Source: Rhodoferax sp.
Lineage (GTDB): Bacteria; Pseudomonadota; Gammaproteobacteria; Burkholderiales; Burkholderiaceae_C
Direction: 5' to 3'
Length of the DNA: 14,387 nt
Assembly: GCA_028711355.1 (NCBI GenBank)
Contig: JAQTSL010000062.1
Location: forward strand, 1 to 14,387
Part shown: positions 1 through 7,186 of the stretch, one piece after another
How positions within the stretch are numbered: position 1 is the first letter of the stretch
Layout of the letters: every line of letters starts with the position of its first letter
Made by a program: the position numbers and the translations under genes
Notes under the pieces: generated by a model
Told to the model about the DNA's origin: nothing
The model's database searches: none
Seen by the model: the letters and a program-made list of their open reading frames with translations, nothing else

Positions 1-899
1 CGCGCTGTGGTCATGCGCCGGGCGCGGGTCGGGCGCTTCTGCCGGTTGCAGCGGCGGGCCGCGCCAGGGCTTGCGCTTGTCGGCTTCATAGTTCCACTGT
101 CCGCTTTCGGGCTGACCGTGCGGGTCCAGCAGCACGCCGTGTTTGCAGCGCAGGTGGCGGTAAAAGGTTTCTATCAGCCAGTTGCGTTTGCCGATAAACA
201 GTTGGGCTGCGTCGTCGCGCTGTGTGTAGAAATGTTGACTATCGACTTCATAGCTGATTAGGCTTTTGAAATAACGGCTAGAGGCACAAAAAGCTTGCAA
301 CTGTTGATGCAGTCGTCACTCGTCGGGCGGCTGATATTCAACCGAGAAAATCCATTAGCGCACAGATGGATGGCGAGGCGAGTTGCGAGGCAGTTTGGGC
401 GGGCGTGAGGCGTTCATAGCTCGGCTATGAACAACGAATGACGGTCCAAAATGACCGCAAATCGGCCGCACAGTCGCTGTGCCGGGTCGAACACCCGCCT
501 AATGGATTTTCTCGGTTCAAACCGCTTGGCATCGCTTTGTGCCAGCAACGCGCTCAAGTTGTCGGGGATCGATTGGCGGTTAGCCGGGTCACCCATACGC
601 AGATAAATCACGCGGTGCCCCGCGCTTTGAAGCTGTGCCGCAAAGGTACGCATCGCAGCAAAAATGGCCAGTATTTTTTGCGCGTGGTGACGCACGTAGT
701 CGGTTTCCTGGCGCACTTTCATCATCAAGTAGGCCACGCCCGAATCCACCCGCGCAAACCATGGATGCAGCGGGTTAAGCTGATCGCCCAGAATCAGACG
801 CAGGGTATGGGTGACGGTTTGCGAATGGACAGACACAAATGCGTCAAAAGTAGGCCGGTCAGACTTGTTGCCAGAACCGTCGAAAACGACCATCAGCAT
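1..899 (-). pseudogene. Photolyase-related protein gene (FeS-type bacterial cryptochrome/photolyase), split by a small mobile element and partial at window edge
   Basis: The 5' part (about 521-899, read leftward) encodes the family's N-terminus: LRLILGDQLN, HPWF, the run QETDYVRHHAQKI, and GHRVIYLRMGDPANR, which ends at KRFE. The 3' part (1-341) resumes with EYQPPDE and continues with FYTQRDDAAQLF, NWLIETFYRHLR and SGQWNYEADKRKP, all typical of this family (repair photolyases or photoreceptors binding FAD and a 4Fe-4S cluster). Removing the 174-bp element and one TTGAA copy restores RFEYQPPDE in one frame, so a single insertion caused the break. A second lesion is TGA at 316-318, where the family normally has an aromatic residue (PDE-W/Y-RL). 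Past that stop the frame is open to the left edge, so the rest lies outside the window. The start is uncertain: ATG at 899 follows a weak GTGAG, and ATG at 893 is also possible. The protein should be non-functional. Confidence 0.88.
342..515. mobile_element. 174-bp MITE-like element with 17-bp perfect TIRs and 5-bp TSD, inserted in the photolyase-related gene
   Basis: The ends are perfect inverted repeats: CCGAGAAAATCCATTAG at 342-358 and its reverse complement at 499-515. Both sides carry the direct repeat TTCAA (337-341 and 516-520; TTGAA on the minus strand). The duplication is confirmed by the host gene, since deleting the element plus one copy restores the photolyase reading frame. No transposase fits in 174 bp, so it is non-autonomous. 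The interior is fold-back-like: a perfect 9-bp stem GTTCATAGC/GCTATGAAC with loop TCG (412-432) is nested inside TTTGG/CCAAA (394-398 with 446-450) and TTGCG/CGCAA (383-387 with 456-460). Two further small hairpins are CGGTC/GACCG (442-457) and GCACAG/CTGTGC (468-482). The family is uncertain; the CC-start TIR and 5-bp duplication resemble the 234-bp element at 7187-7420. Confidence 0.87.
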
Positions 900-916
900 C
901 GTGCTCACGCGTCTGT

Positions 917-1180
917 TCAAATGGCCTCGGTATGCATCTCTGTCAATTGCAACAGCCACACCAACACGGGTAACACCTGCGCCGGTGTGCCGGTAAAAAC
1001 CGTCAGGCCACGTCCCTGGCTTTGCCGGCGGTGATGCAGGTTCAGCAGGCCATCGATCAGCATCCGCTGGCGCAGCGTGCCGACCCGTATCGCACCCAGG
1101 CGCGGCTGACCGTTGTGCACTGGGCTGGCCGCACCCAGGCACACCACCGGCAACAGCTTGGCAGCCTGCGCACCGGCCGT
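917..1180 (-). pseudogene. N-terminal fragment of a DASH-type cryptochrome/photolyase (truncated remnant)
   Basis: In one minus frame, the stretch from KLLPVVCLG through RQRMLIDGLLNLHHRRQSQG, LTVFTGTPAQVLP and LTEMHTEAI matches the layout of the N-terminal alpha/beta (antenna-binding) domain of DASH cryptochromes: a leucine-rich strand, a helix with R-x-R/K-FI..SL..L, then a second G-rich strand followed by a TE/AD-A-like segment. It stops at TGA 917-919, about 110 residues into what is normally a roughly 450-500-residue protein, so the whole FAD-binding domain is missing. The photolyase-related ATG follows 18 bp later, suggesting a deletion joined the two genes. The frame stays open rightward to about 1315, but the usual WFRxDLRLHDN start motif is not recognisable, so the 5' end is also damaged. 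The assignment rests on remembered family pattern only. Confidence 0.5.
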
Positions 1181-1360
1181 TATATCCAGCAATATCAGTA
1201 GCAACCCGAGTTCGACTATACTCGCCGACTTCGCCGGGGCCTCTGGCGATGATTTGTACATCTCCCAACATTCATTGGGCTCACCCAATCGCTCGGCTTT
1301 CAGAGCGGTTATCAAAGAGCCCCCAGCGTTTTCTAGTGGTCACCTTGGTGCGCCCGGGCT

Positions 1361-1421
1361 GGTTCCGTTTGATGGTTGATGTTTTTTAACCAGCAACGGA
1401 AACCACCGCAACCATTGCGGT
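1361..1421 (+). promoter_or_regulatory. Structured leader of the DEAD-box helicase gene: two tandem hairpins
   Basis: Hairpin 1 pairs 1361-1369 with 1395-1404 (one bulged A) and 1373-1377 with 1388-1392, 14 base pairs in all, around a T-rich 10-nt loop ending in six T. Hairpin 2 is ACCGCA/TGCGGT (1405-1410 with 1416-1421). They abut and end 22 nt before the ATG. The surrounding spacer (1181-1443) holds no other gene I can support. I see no convincing promoter in it; TATACT at 1217-1222 lacks a good -35. A role in translation or attenuation control is inference. Confidence 0.4.
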
Positions 1422-1443
1422 GCTTCCCATCAGAGAAATATTC

Positions 1444-3366
1444 ATGACTGACGCTACCTTAGCGACGGACGATTTGTCGTCTGCCGAAACTCTTTCCACG
1501 ACCCTCTCTAACGACCTGCACGTCATTGCCGACGCGTCGTCTGATGCCGGCACCTCGATACAAGATGCGGTGCAACCCGTGCTTGCGCCCGAACCTGAAG
1601 CTGAGGTTGTCAACGGCTTTGTCACCCTGGGCCTGGCCCCAGAACTGATTGCTGCGGTCAAAGACCTGGGTTTCACCCAGCCGACCACCGTGCAACTCAA
1701 AACCATCCCGCTGGCCATGCAAGGGCACAGCATCGGTGCCAAAGACGCACGCTTTGTCGACCTGATGGTCTCCAGCCAGACTGGTAGCGGTAAAACTGCG
1801 GCCTTTTTATTGCCGATGCTGCACACGCTGCTGGCGCAAATGGCCCAGGCCGAAGCTGACGCCAAAGCGACCTATGAACGTGCCGTCGCCGACGCCGTTG
1901 CCAAGGGCGAAGCCCCCCCCAAACGCGCCAAGCGCAAGGATCCCACCAACCCACGCCATTTCACCGCACCCACCCCGGGTGCCTTGATTGTTTGCCCAAC
2001 CCGCGAACTGGCCCAGCAGGTGGCGCACGACGCGATTGACCTGGTACAGCATTGCCGGGGCATACGCGTAGCCAACATTGTTGGCGGCATGCCCTACCAG
2101 TTGCAAATTGCCAAGCTGCAAAACGCCAATCTGGTGGTAGCTACACCCGGGCGCTTGCTGGACTTGCAACGCTCGATGCAAATCAAGCTCGACCAGGTGC
2201 AATTCCTGGTAGTTGATGAAGCCGACCGGATGCTGGATCTGGGCTTTGCTGATGATTTGGCTGAAATTAACCAACTCACCATCGAGCGCAAGCAGACCAT
2301 GATGTTTTCCGCCACCTTTGCGCCGCGCATCCAGCAACTGGCCGCACGCGTGATGCGCGAGCCGCAACGCATCACCATCGACAGCCCGCAAGAAAAACAC
2401 GTCAACATCAAGCAAGTGCTGTTCTGGGCCGACAACGCCCAGCACAAGCGCAAACTGCTGGACCACTGGCTGCGCGACAAAACCATCAACCAGGCGATTG
2501 TGTTTGCCAGCACGCAAATTGAGTGCGACGGGTTGGCCAACGATTTGCAGCAGGCTGGTTTTGATGCCGTCGCGCTGCACGGTGCCTTGAGCCAGGGCTT
2601 GCGCAACCGCCGTCTGATGGCGCTGCGCCAGGGCCATGTGCAGATTCTGGTAGCCACCGACGTGGCCGCGCGCGGCCTGGACGTTCCCACCGTCACGCAC
2701 GTGTTCAACTATGGCTTGCCGATGAAGGCCGAGGACTACACCCACCGCATCGGCCGCACCGGCCGTGCCGGGCGTGACGGTCTGGCGGTGACTTTTGCCG
2801 AACTGCGCGATCGGCGCAAGATTTTTGACATTGAGGCCTTTACCCGCCAGCCGCTCAAGGCCGAAGTGATTCCTGGTCTGGAGCCGCAGCAGCGCGCGCC
2901 TGATTCGCGTGGCCCACGTGGCCCCGGCGGCTTTGCTGGCCGTGACAGTCGTGGCAGCAACTTCAATCCGCGTGAACGCAGCTTTGGTGGTCGTGACAAT
3001 CGCGTTGGCTTTGCTGAAAGAAATGCCTCTGGACCCCGTGTGGTAAGCGCCGAAAGCTATCAAAACAATAAAGCGGGGGGCTTTGGCCAGCGCGACGAAC
3101 GCCCGGCTCCAGCGCCGCGTGAAGGTTTTAACTATGAGCGCAAGGGCGGCTTCAATGACCGCTTTGCCGGTGACCGCAACGGCGCTGCGCCACGGGGCGA
3201 CTTTGCCCCGCGCAGTGATTCTGCCCCGCGTGGTGACTTTGGCGCACGCAAGCCGACCTTTGGCAAATCAGCCGCAGGCAAGCCGACGTTCTCCAAACCA
3301 GCCGGCGGTGGCAAAGTGTTTGTGCCGCGTGACGCGCAAAAACGGTTTTCCAGGAACGAGCGCTGA
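1444..3366 (+). CDS. ATP-dependent DEAD-box RNA helicase, RhlE-like
   Basis: A 640-residue cytoplasmic helicase that unwinds short RNA duplexes using ATP; this family acts in ribosome assembly, RNA decay and cold adaptation. All core motifs are present: Q-motif region (59-87), motif I SQTGSGKT (111-118), Ia PTRELA (185-190), Ib TPGRL (234-238), II DEAD (258-261), III SAT (289-291), IV VFAST (353-357), V ATDVAARGLD (404-413) and VI HRIGRTGRAGR (434-444). Motif I begins S rather than the usual A. About 45 charged residues (lysine- and alanine-rich, 131-178) separate motifs I and Ia, longer than in minimal RhlE. The tail from about 482 is low-complexity, rich in G, R, F and P, with repeated PRGDF and KPTF units, and would bind RNA non-specifically. 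ATG 1444 was chosen over GTG 1420 because AGAGAAA sits at SD distance and the protein begins MTD. RhlE versus another DEAD subgroup cannot be settled here. Confidence 0.93.
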   Translation: MTDATLATDDLSSAETLSTTLSNDLHVIADASSDAGTSIQDAVQPVLAPEPEAEVVNGFVTLGLAPELIAAVKDLGFTQPTTVQLKTIPLAMQGHSIGAKDARFVDLMVSSQTGSGKTAAFLLPMLHTLLAQMAQAEADAKATYERAVADAVAKGEAPPKRAKRKDPTNPRHFTAPTPGALIVCPTRELAQQVAHDAIDLVQHCRGIRVANIVGGMPYQLQIAKLQNANLVVATPGRLLDLQRSMQIKLDQVQFLVVDEADRMLDLGFADDLAEINQLTIERKQTMMFSATFAPRIQQLAARVMREPQRITIDSPQEKHVNIKQVLFWADNAQHKRKLLDHWLRDKTINQAIVFASTQIECDGLANDLQQAGFDAVALHGALSQGLRNRRLMALRQGHVQILVATDVAARGLDVPTVTHVFNYGLPMKAEDYTHRIGRTGRAGRDGLAVTFAELRDRRKIFDIEAFTRQPLKAEVIPGLEPQQRAPDSRGPRGPGGFAGRDSRGSNFNPRERSFGGRDNRVGFAERNASGPRVVSAESYQNNKAGGFGQRDERPAPAPREGFNYERKGGFNDRFAGDRNGAAPRGDFAPRSDSAPRGDFGARKPTFGKSAAGKPTFSKPAGGGKVFVPRDAQKRFSRNER

Positions 3367-3389
3367 ACCCGCGCGATTGCTCCAATGCC

Positions 3390-3422
3390 AGCCCACAGGT
3401 GTTGAACTTGTGGGCTTTTTTT
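3390..3422 (+). terminator. Intrinsic terminator of the helicase gene
   Basis: An 8-bp stem (A plus GCCCACA pairing with TGTGGGC plus T), extended inside by a few weaker pairs, is followed directly by seven T (3416-3422). It lies 24 nt after the helicase stop. On the minus strand the stem is preceded, not followed, by the A/T run, so it does not obviously end the convergent ATPase transcript. Confidence 0.85.
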
Positions 3423-3455
3423 AAGACTTCTGGCCAAGGGCTTGCCAGGCTGCTG

Positions 3456-6149
3456 TCAAGTTCCCTGCCAAGCGGCACCGCGTTTTTGACCTCGCCGCCA
3501 CGCTTTTTCTGCCTCCACCGTCAGCCAGACTGCCGATGAGGCCGCCAGGCACAGCGACAGTTCGGCAAGACTTAACGGCTGGGTTTTAAAGATCGGGTTC
3601 AGCCAGGGCACGTAGATCGTCGCCATTTGCAGGCCAAAGGTCAGCAGGACCGCGCCCAGCAGCGGCCGGTTGCTGCCCAAACCTAGTTGCCACAGGTGCT
3701 CGGTCTCCGAGCGAATCGCCAGCACGTGCGCCATTTGGCCCAGCGTCAGTACGGTGAACACCATGGTTTGCCAGTGCGCGTGGCCGGTCTGAATGGCCCA
3801 GGCCTGCACGCCCAGGCACAAACCGCCCAGCAGCAAGCCAATGAACAAAATGTGTTGCCACATACCGTTGGCAAACAGGCTTTCGGTGGGTGCTCGCGGC
3901 GGGCGCTGCATGATGCCGCGCTCGGCCGGTTCGGCCGCCAGCGCCAGCCCAGGCAGGCCATCGGTGACCAGGTTGACCCACAAAATGTGGATCGGCAGCA
4001 AGGGGATCGGCAGCAGCAACAACGGGGCCAAAAAGATGGTCCAGATTTCGCCCGAATTGCCAGTCATGGCGTAGCGAACAAACTTGCGGATGTTGTCGTA
4101 AATGCGCCGCCCTTCGCGCACGGCGCGCACGATGGTGGCAAAGTTGTCGTCCAGCAGCACCAGGCTAGCGGCCTGGCGCGCCACGTCGGTTCCGCCCAGC
4201 CCCATCGCGATACCGATGTCGGCCTGCTTGAGAGCGGGTGCGTCGTTGACACCGTCGCCGGTCATGGCAACAAATTCCCCTTGGGCTTGCAGCGCCTGCA
4301 CGATGCGGATTTTTTGCGCCGGATCGACCCGCGCGTAAATGCGCACCTGGCGCACCTGCACCAGCAGGGCGGCATCGTCCAGCGTGCTCAGCTCGGTGCC
4401 GGTCAGCACCGGTGCATCGGCCTGGCTGACCAGCCCCAGGCGCAGCGCTATGGCGCGGGCGGTGGCCGGGTGGTCGCCAGTGATCATCACTGGTGTGATG
4501 CCTGCGGCCATGCAGTCGCGCACCGCCTGGGCGGCCTCGGCGCGTGGCGGGTCGATCAGGCCGATCAGCCCGATCAGGCTCAGGTCGCGCTCCACTGCAT
4601 CCGGGTTGGCTGCGTCTGGCGGTAGTGCATCCAGGTGGCGCCGCGCTAGCGCCAGCACCCGCAGGCCTTGTGCGGCCAGCGCGTCGGCGCGTGCCAGCCA
4701 GATGCCTGGGTCAAACGCGCCAGCCTGGTCCGCTGAGTTGGCCGACCACTGCGCGCTACAGCGTGGAATGACCGACTCGGGCGCGCCCTTGATGTAGGCC
4801 AGCACGCCAGGCGCGTCTGGGTGGAAGGTGCTCATGCGCTTGCGTTCGGCATCAAAGGGTAGCTCTGCCAGGCGCGGCCAGTGGGCGTCCAGCTCTGCCT
4901 TATTTATCCCGGCCAGCGCCGCCACCTCGGTGAGTGCGGTTTCGGTCGGGTCACCCAGCCAGGTGCCGTCAGGCGCGGGCGTAGCATCGTTGCACAGGAT
5001 GGCTGCGCGTAGCAGCTCGGCGTGAGTCGTGTCGGCTGTGTTGTTGCCAGGCATCCAACCGGTGGCATCGTCAGCGGCATTTACCACCAGGCACTGCGCT
5101 TGCATGCGGTTTTGCGTCAGCGTGCCGGTCTTGTCCGAGCAGATATAAGTGACCGAACCCAGTGTCTCAACCGCCGGCAAACGCCGGACCAGCGCGTTGA
5201 TCGCCACCATTTTGCGTGCGCCCAGCGCCAGCAACACCGTCACCACCGCAGGCAAGGCCTCCGGGATGGCGGCTACCGCCAGACTGATGGCGGTCAGCAC
5301 CATCAGCAGCGGTGCTTCGCCACGCAACACACCCACCCCAAAAATCACCGCGCAGATGCCCAGCACCGCCAGCGCCACGCGTTTGCCAAAAGCGGCCAGG
5401 CGCAATTGCAGCGGGGTGCTGCGCTGGTTGTCTTGTTTGAGCAGGCCCGCCACTTTGCCAATCTCGGTGTTCAGGCCGGTGGTCACCACCAACCCGCGGC
5501 CGCGCCCGTGCGTGGCGGTGGTGCCTTTGAACGCCATGTTGAGCCGGTCACCCAGCGCCTGCGCGGTGCCGTCCAGCACCAGGGTGTGTTTGTCCACTGT
5601 CACTGATTCTCCGGTCAGCGCGGATTCGTCCACCTTGAGCTGGGCCGTCTGGAGCAGGCGCAAATCAGCGGGCACCTGGTTGCCCGCCTCCAGCAGCACG
5701 ATGTCGCCGGGCACCAGCGCATGGGTGTTGACCTGCTGCACCAGGCCACCGCGCAACACAGTGGCCTGGGCCTCTGACAAGCGTTGCAAGGCCGCCAGCG
5801 CCTGGTCGGCGCGCCACGACTGCACCAGACCAATAGCGGCGTTGAGCAGTACGATCACCAAGATCACCAGTGTGTCAACCAGGTCGCCCATCACGCCAGA
5901 AATCACTGCTGCAGCCAGCAGCACCAGGATCATGAAGTCGCTGAATTGCGCCAGCAGCAGGGCCCAGAAACTGCGTTGGTCGGCACTGGGCAGGCAGTTC
6001 GGGCCAAAGTTTTTTTGGCGTTCATCGATCTGGTGTGCCTGCAACCCGTGCGCTGGGTCCACCTCATGCGCAGTGGCCAGCTCGTGCGCGTCGCGCAGGT
6101 GCCAGTCGCCTGGTGCGGCTACAGGGGCAGAGGATGGTTCATTCGCCAT
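3456..6149 (-). CDS. P-type cation-transporting ATPase, SERCA-like (P2A) Ca2+ pump
   Basis: An 897-residue inner-membrane pump expected to export Ca2+ (possibly Mn2+ or another cation) using ATP. Visible motifs are the actuator TGES (179-182), PEALP in M4 (296-300), phosphorylation site DKTGT with D339, FDAERKRMS (432-440), nucleotide-binding KGAPE (454-458), DPPR (533-536), TGDH (557-560) and hinge TGDGVNDAP (630-638). Ca2+-site residues of SERCA are kept: E297 (PEALP), N698 and E701 (NSGE, M5), N726 and D730 (WVNLVTDGLP, M6). The SERCA M8 glutamate (E908) aligns by eye with Q805, so site I is probably incomplete, as in PMCA pumps. An N-terminal cation-ATPase domain covers about 15-85; no metal-binding CxxC domain is seen, which argues against a Cu/Zn/Cd pump. 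It follows the exchanger with an 11-bp overlap and no clear SD, implying translational coupling. Confidence 0.93.
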   Translation of the reverse strand: MANEPSSAPVAAPGDWHLRDAHELATAHEVDPAHGLQAHQIDERQKNFGPNCLPSADQRSFWALLLAQFSDFMILVLLAAAVISGVMGDLVDTLVILVIVLLNAAIGLVQSWRADQALAALQRLSEAQATVLRGGLVQQVNTHALVPGDIVLLEAGNQVPADLRLLQTAQLKVDESALTGESVTVDKHTLVLDGTAQALGDRLNMAFKGTTATHGRGRGLVVTTGLNTEIGKVAGLLKQDNQRSTPLQLRLAAFGKRVALAVLGICAVIFGVGVLRGEAPLLMVLTAISLAVAAIPEALPAVVTVLLALGARKMVAINALVRRLPAVETLGSVTYICSDKTGTLTQNRMQAQCLVVNAADDATGWMPGNNTADTTHAELLRAAILCNDATPAPDGTWLGDPTETALTEVAALAGINKAELDAHWPRLAELPFDAERKRMSTFHPDAPGVLAYIKGAPESVIPRCSAQWSANSADQAGAFDPGIWLARADALAAQGLRVLALARRHLDALPPDAANPDAVERDLSLIGLIGLIDPPRAEAAQAVRDCMAAGITPVMITGDHPATARAIALRLGLVSQADAPVLTGTELSTLDDAALLVQVRQVRIYARVDPAQKIRIVQALQAQGEFVAMTGDGVNDAPALKQADIGIAMGLGGTDVARQAASLVLLDDNFATIVRAVREGRRIYDNIRKFVRYAMTGNSGEIWTIFLAPLLLLPIPLLPIHILWVNLVTDGLPGLALAAEPAERGIMQRPPRAPTESLFANGMWQHILFIGLLLGGLCLGVQAWAIQTGHAHWQTMVFTVLTLGQMAHVLAIRSETEHLWQLGLGSNRPLLGAVLLTFGLQMATIYVPWLNPIFKTQPLSLAELSLCLAASSAVWLTVEAEKAWRRGQKRGAAWQGT

Positions 6150-7176
6150 ACAGGTAGAGTGTGTAAGTGTTCAGCAGATACATCGTCAGCAGCCCCAGGC
6201 TGACCCAACTGACCAAAAGCAGCACACGTCCGCGTGGCTTGAAAAACAGTCCGACCAGGGCCAATCCGGTCATGGTGAGTGCCGATGCGGCGGTCACCGC
6301 GTGTACTGGTGACACGTTGGCCAGTAGGATGCCGGGGCGGTAAAACAGGTCGTCAATGGCTAACACCAAGGCGTTGAACAGGTTGCTGCCCAGCAGGTTA
6401 CCGATGGCCATGTCCAGCGCGCCCAGGCGCAGCGCCGACAGTGTGACAGCCAACTCGGGCAACGACGTGGCCAGCGCCACAAACAGGCTTCCCACAAATG
6501 AGTTGTTCCAGCCCATTGCCTGCGCCAGGTCGATCGACACAAAAGGCAGCCAAACGCCAGAGATCGCCACCACGGCTGCCGCCAGCGCAAACCGCACAAC
6601 AGCAGTGCGCAACCGGGGTAACTCAGCGTTGACAAGGTTCTCTGAGGCGCTAGCGGTATGGTTGCTCTCAAAAACAAACACGGTGCGCATGGCCACCAGG
6701 TAGAGCACCAGCAGCGCTGGTGTAGCTACACCAAACCCCAGTTGCGTGAAAACGGCAATCACAGCACCGTGATGCGAGGCCTGCACCTGGCTCAGCAGCA
6801 GACTGACCAGCGTAACCCCGAGCATCAGCACCCCAAAAGCCGCCGCCAGCACGTGGCCCTGGCCGGCGCGTTGCCACAAGGATTGCTTGCGAAACACCGC
6901 ATCAATCACCACCAAAAACAGCAAATTGACCACACAACTGCCCAGAGCGTCGCCAACCGCCAGATTGGGTGCGTTGGCCGCGCTGACGCTGCTGATGCCA
7001 GTGGCCAGTTCAGGCAAAGACGTGACGGTGGCCAGCAATGTCAAACCCACCCAGTTGCCAGACATACCGGTGCGCTGGGCGATCGCATCACCATTGCGCG
7101 ACAACTGATAGCCGGCCACGCCAATCAGCGCCGCGCACAGGGCAAATTGCAGCCAGATGATGGAAACAGAAGTCAT
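6139..7176 (-). CDS. Sodium/calcium exchanger family protein (CaCA superfamily, YrbG-like)
   Basis: A 345-residue polytopic inner-membrane antiporter with two inverted halves. The alpha-1 repeat reads TSLPEL (52-57) and GDALGSCVVN (75-84). The alpha-2 repeat reads TSLPEL (237-242) and GNLLGSNLFN (259-268). The paired acidic residues E56 and E241 and the GS...N residues needed for cation binding are present, but alpha-1 has D and C where GN.xGSN is usual. A hydrophilic loop lies near 165-192. ATG 7176 (MTSVSIIWLQ) was chosen because the upstream in-frame ATG at 7251 would add 25 basic residues encoded inside the mobile element. No native SD remains; CTAGG from the element's terminal repeat lies 10 nt upstream and may serve weakly. 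It overlaps the downstream ATPase start by 11 bp, so the two probably share one mRNA. Ion specificity (Na+/Ca2+ or H+/Ca2+) cannot be read from sequence. Confidence 0.9.
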   Translation of the reverse strand: MTSVSIIWLQFALCAALIGVAGYQLSRNGDAIAQRTGMSGNWVGLTLLATVTSLPELATGISSVSAANAPNLAVGDALGSCVVNLLFLVVIDAVFRKQSLWQRAGQGHVLAAAFGVLMLGVTLVSLLLSQVQASHHGAVIAVFTQLGFGVATPALLVLYLVAMRTVFVFESNHTASASENLVNAELPRLRTAVVRFALAAAVVAISGVWLPFVSIDLAQAMGWNNSFVGSLFVALATSLPELAVTLSALRLGALDMAIGNLLGSNLFNALVLAIDDLFYRPGILLANVSPVHAVTAASALTMTGLALVGLFFKPRGRVLLLVSWVSLGLLTMYLLNTYTLYLYGE

Positions 7177-7186
7177 GAACGTTGAA

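Noticed and set aside
7..261. 84-codon plus-strand open frame
   Set aside because: It is antisense to clear photolyase-related coding sequence on the minus strand.
438..1034. 198-codon plus-strand open frame
   Set aside because: Antisense to the photolyase-related and cryptochrome remnants, starts inside the mobile element, and shows no recognisable protein pattern.
414..1271. 285-codon minus-strand open frame as one gene
   Set aside because: It is a chance join: the left end is inside the 174-bp element, the middle is photolyase-related sequence, and the right part is out of frame with the cryptochrome remnant.
1420..1443. GTG start for the helicase, 8 codons upstream
   Set aside because: It lies within the leader hairpin and has a poorer ribosome site than ATG 1444.
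1807..3063. 418-codon minus-strand open frame opposite the helicase
   Set aside because: Mirror of a strongly conserved gene; its histidine-, glutamine- and valine-rich composition is typical of antisense frames in GC-rich DNA.
5149..6312. 387-codon plus-strand open frame opposite the ATPase
   Set aside because: Serine/threonine/alanine-rich shadow of the P-type ATPase and exchanger, with no domain pattern.
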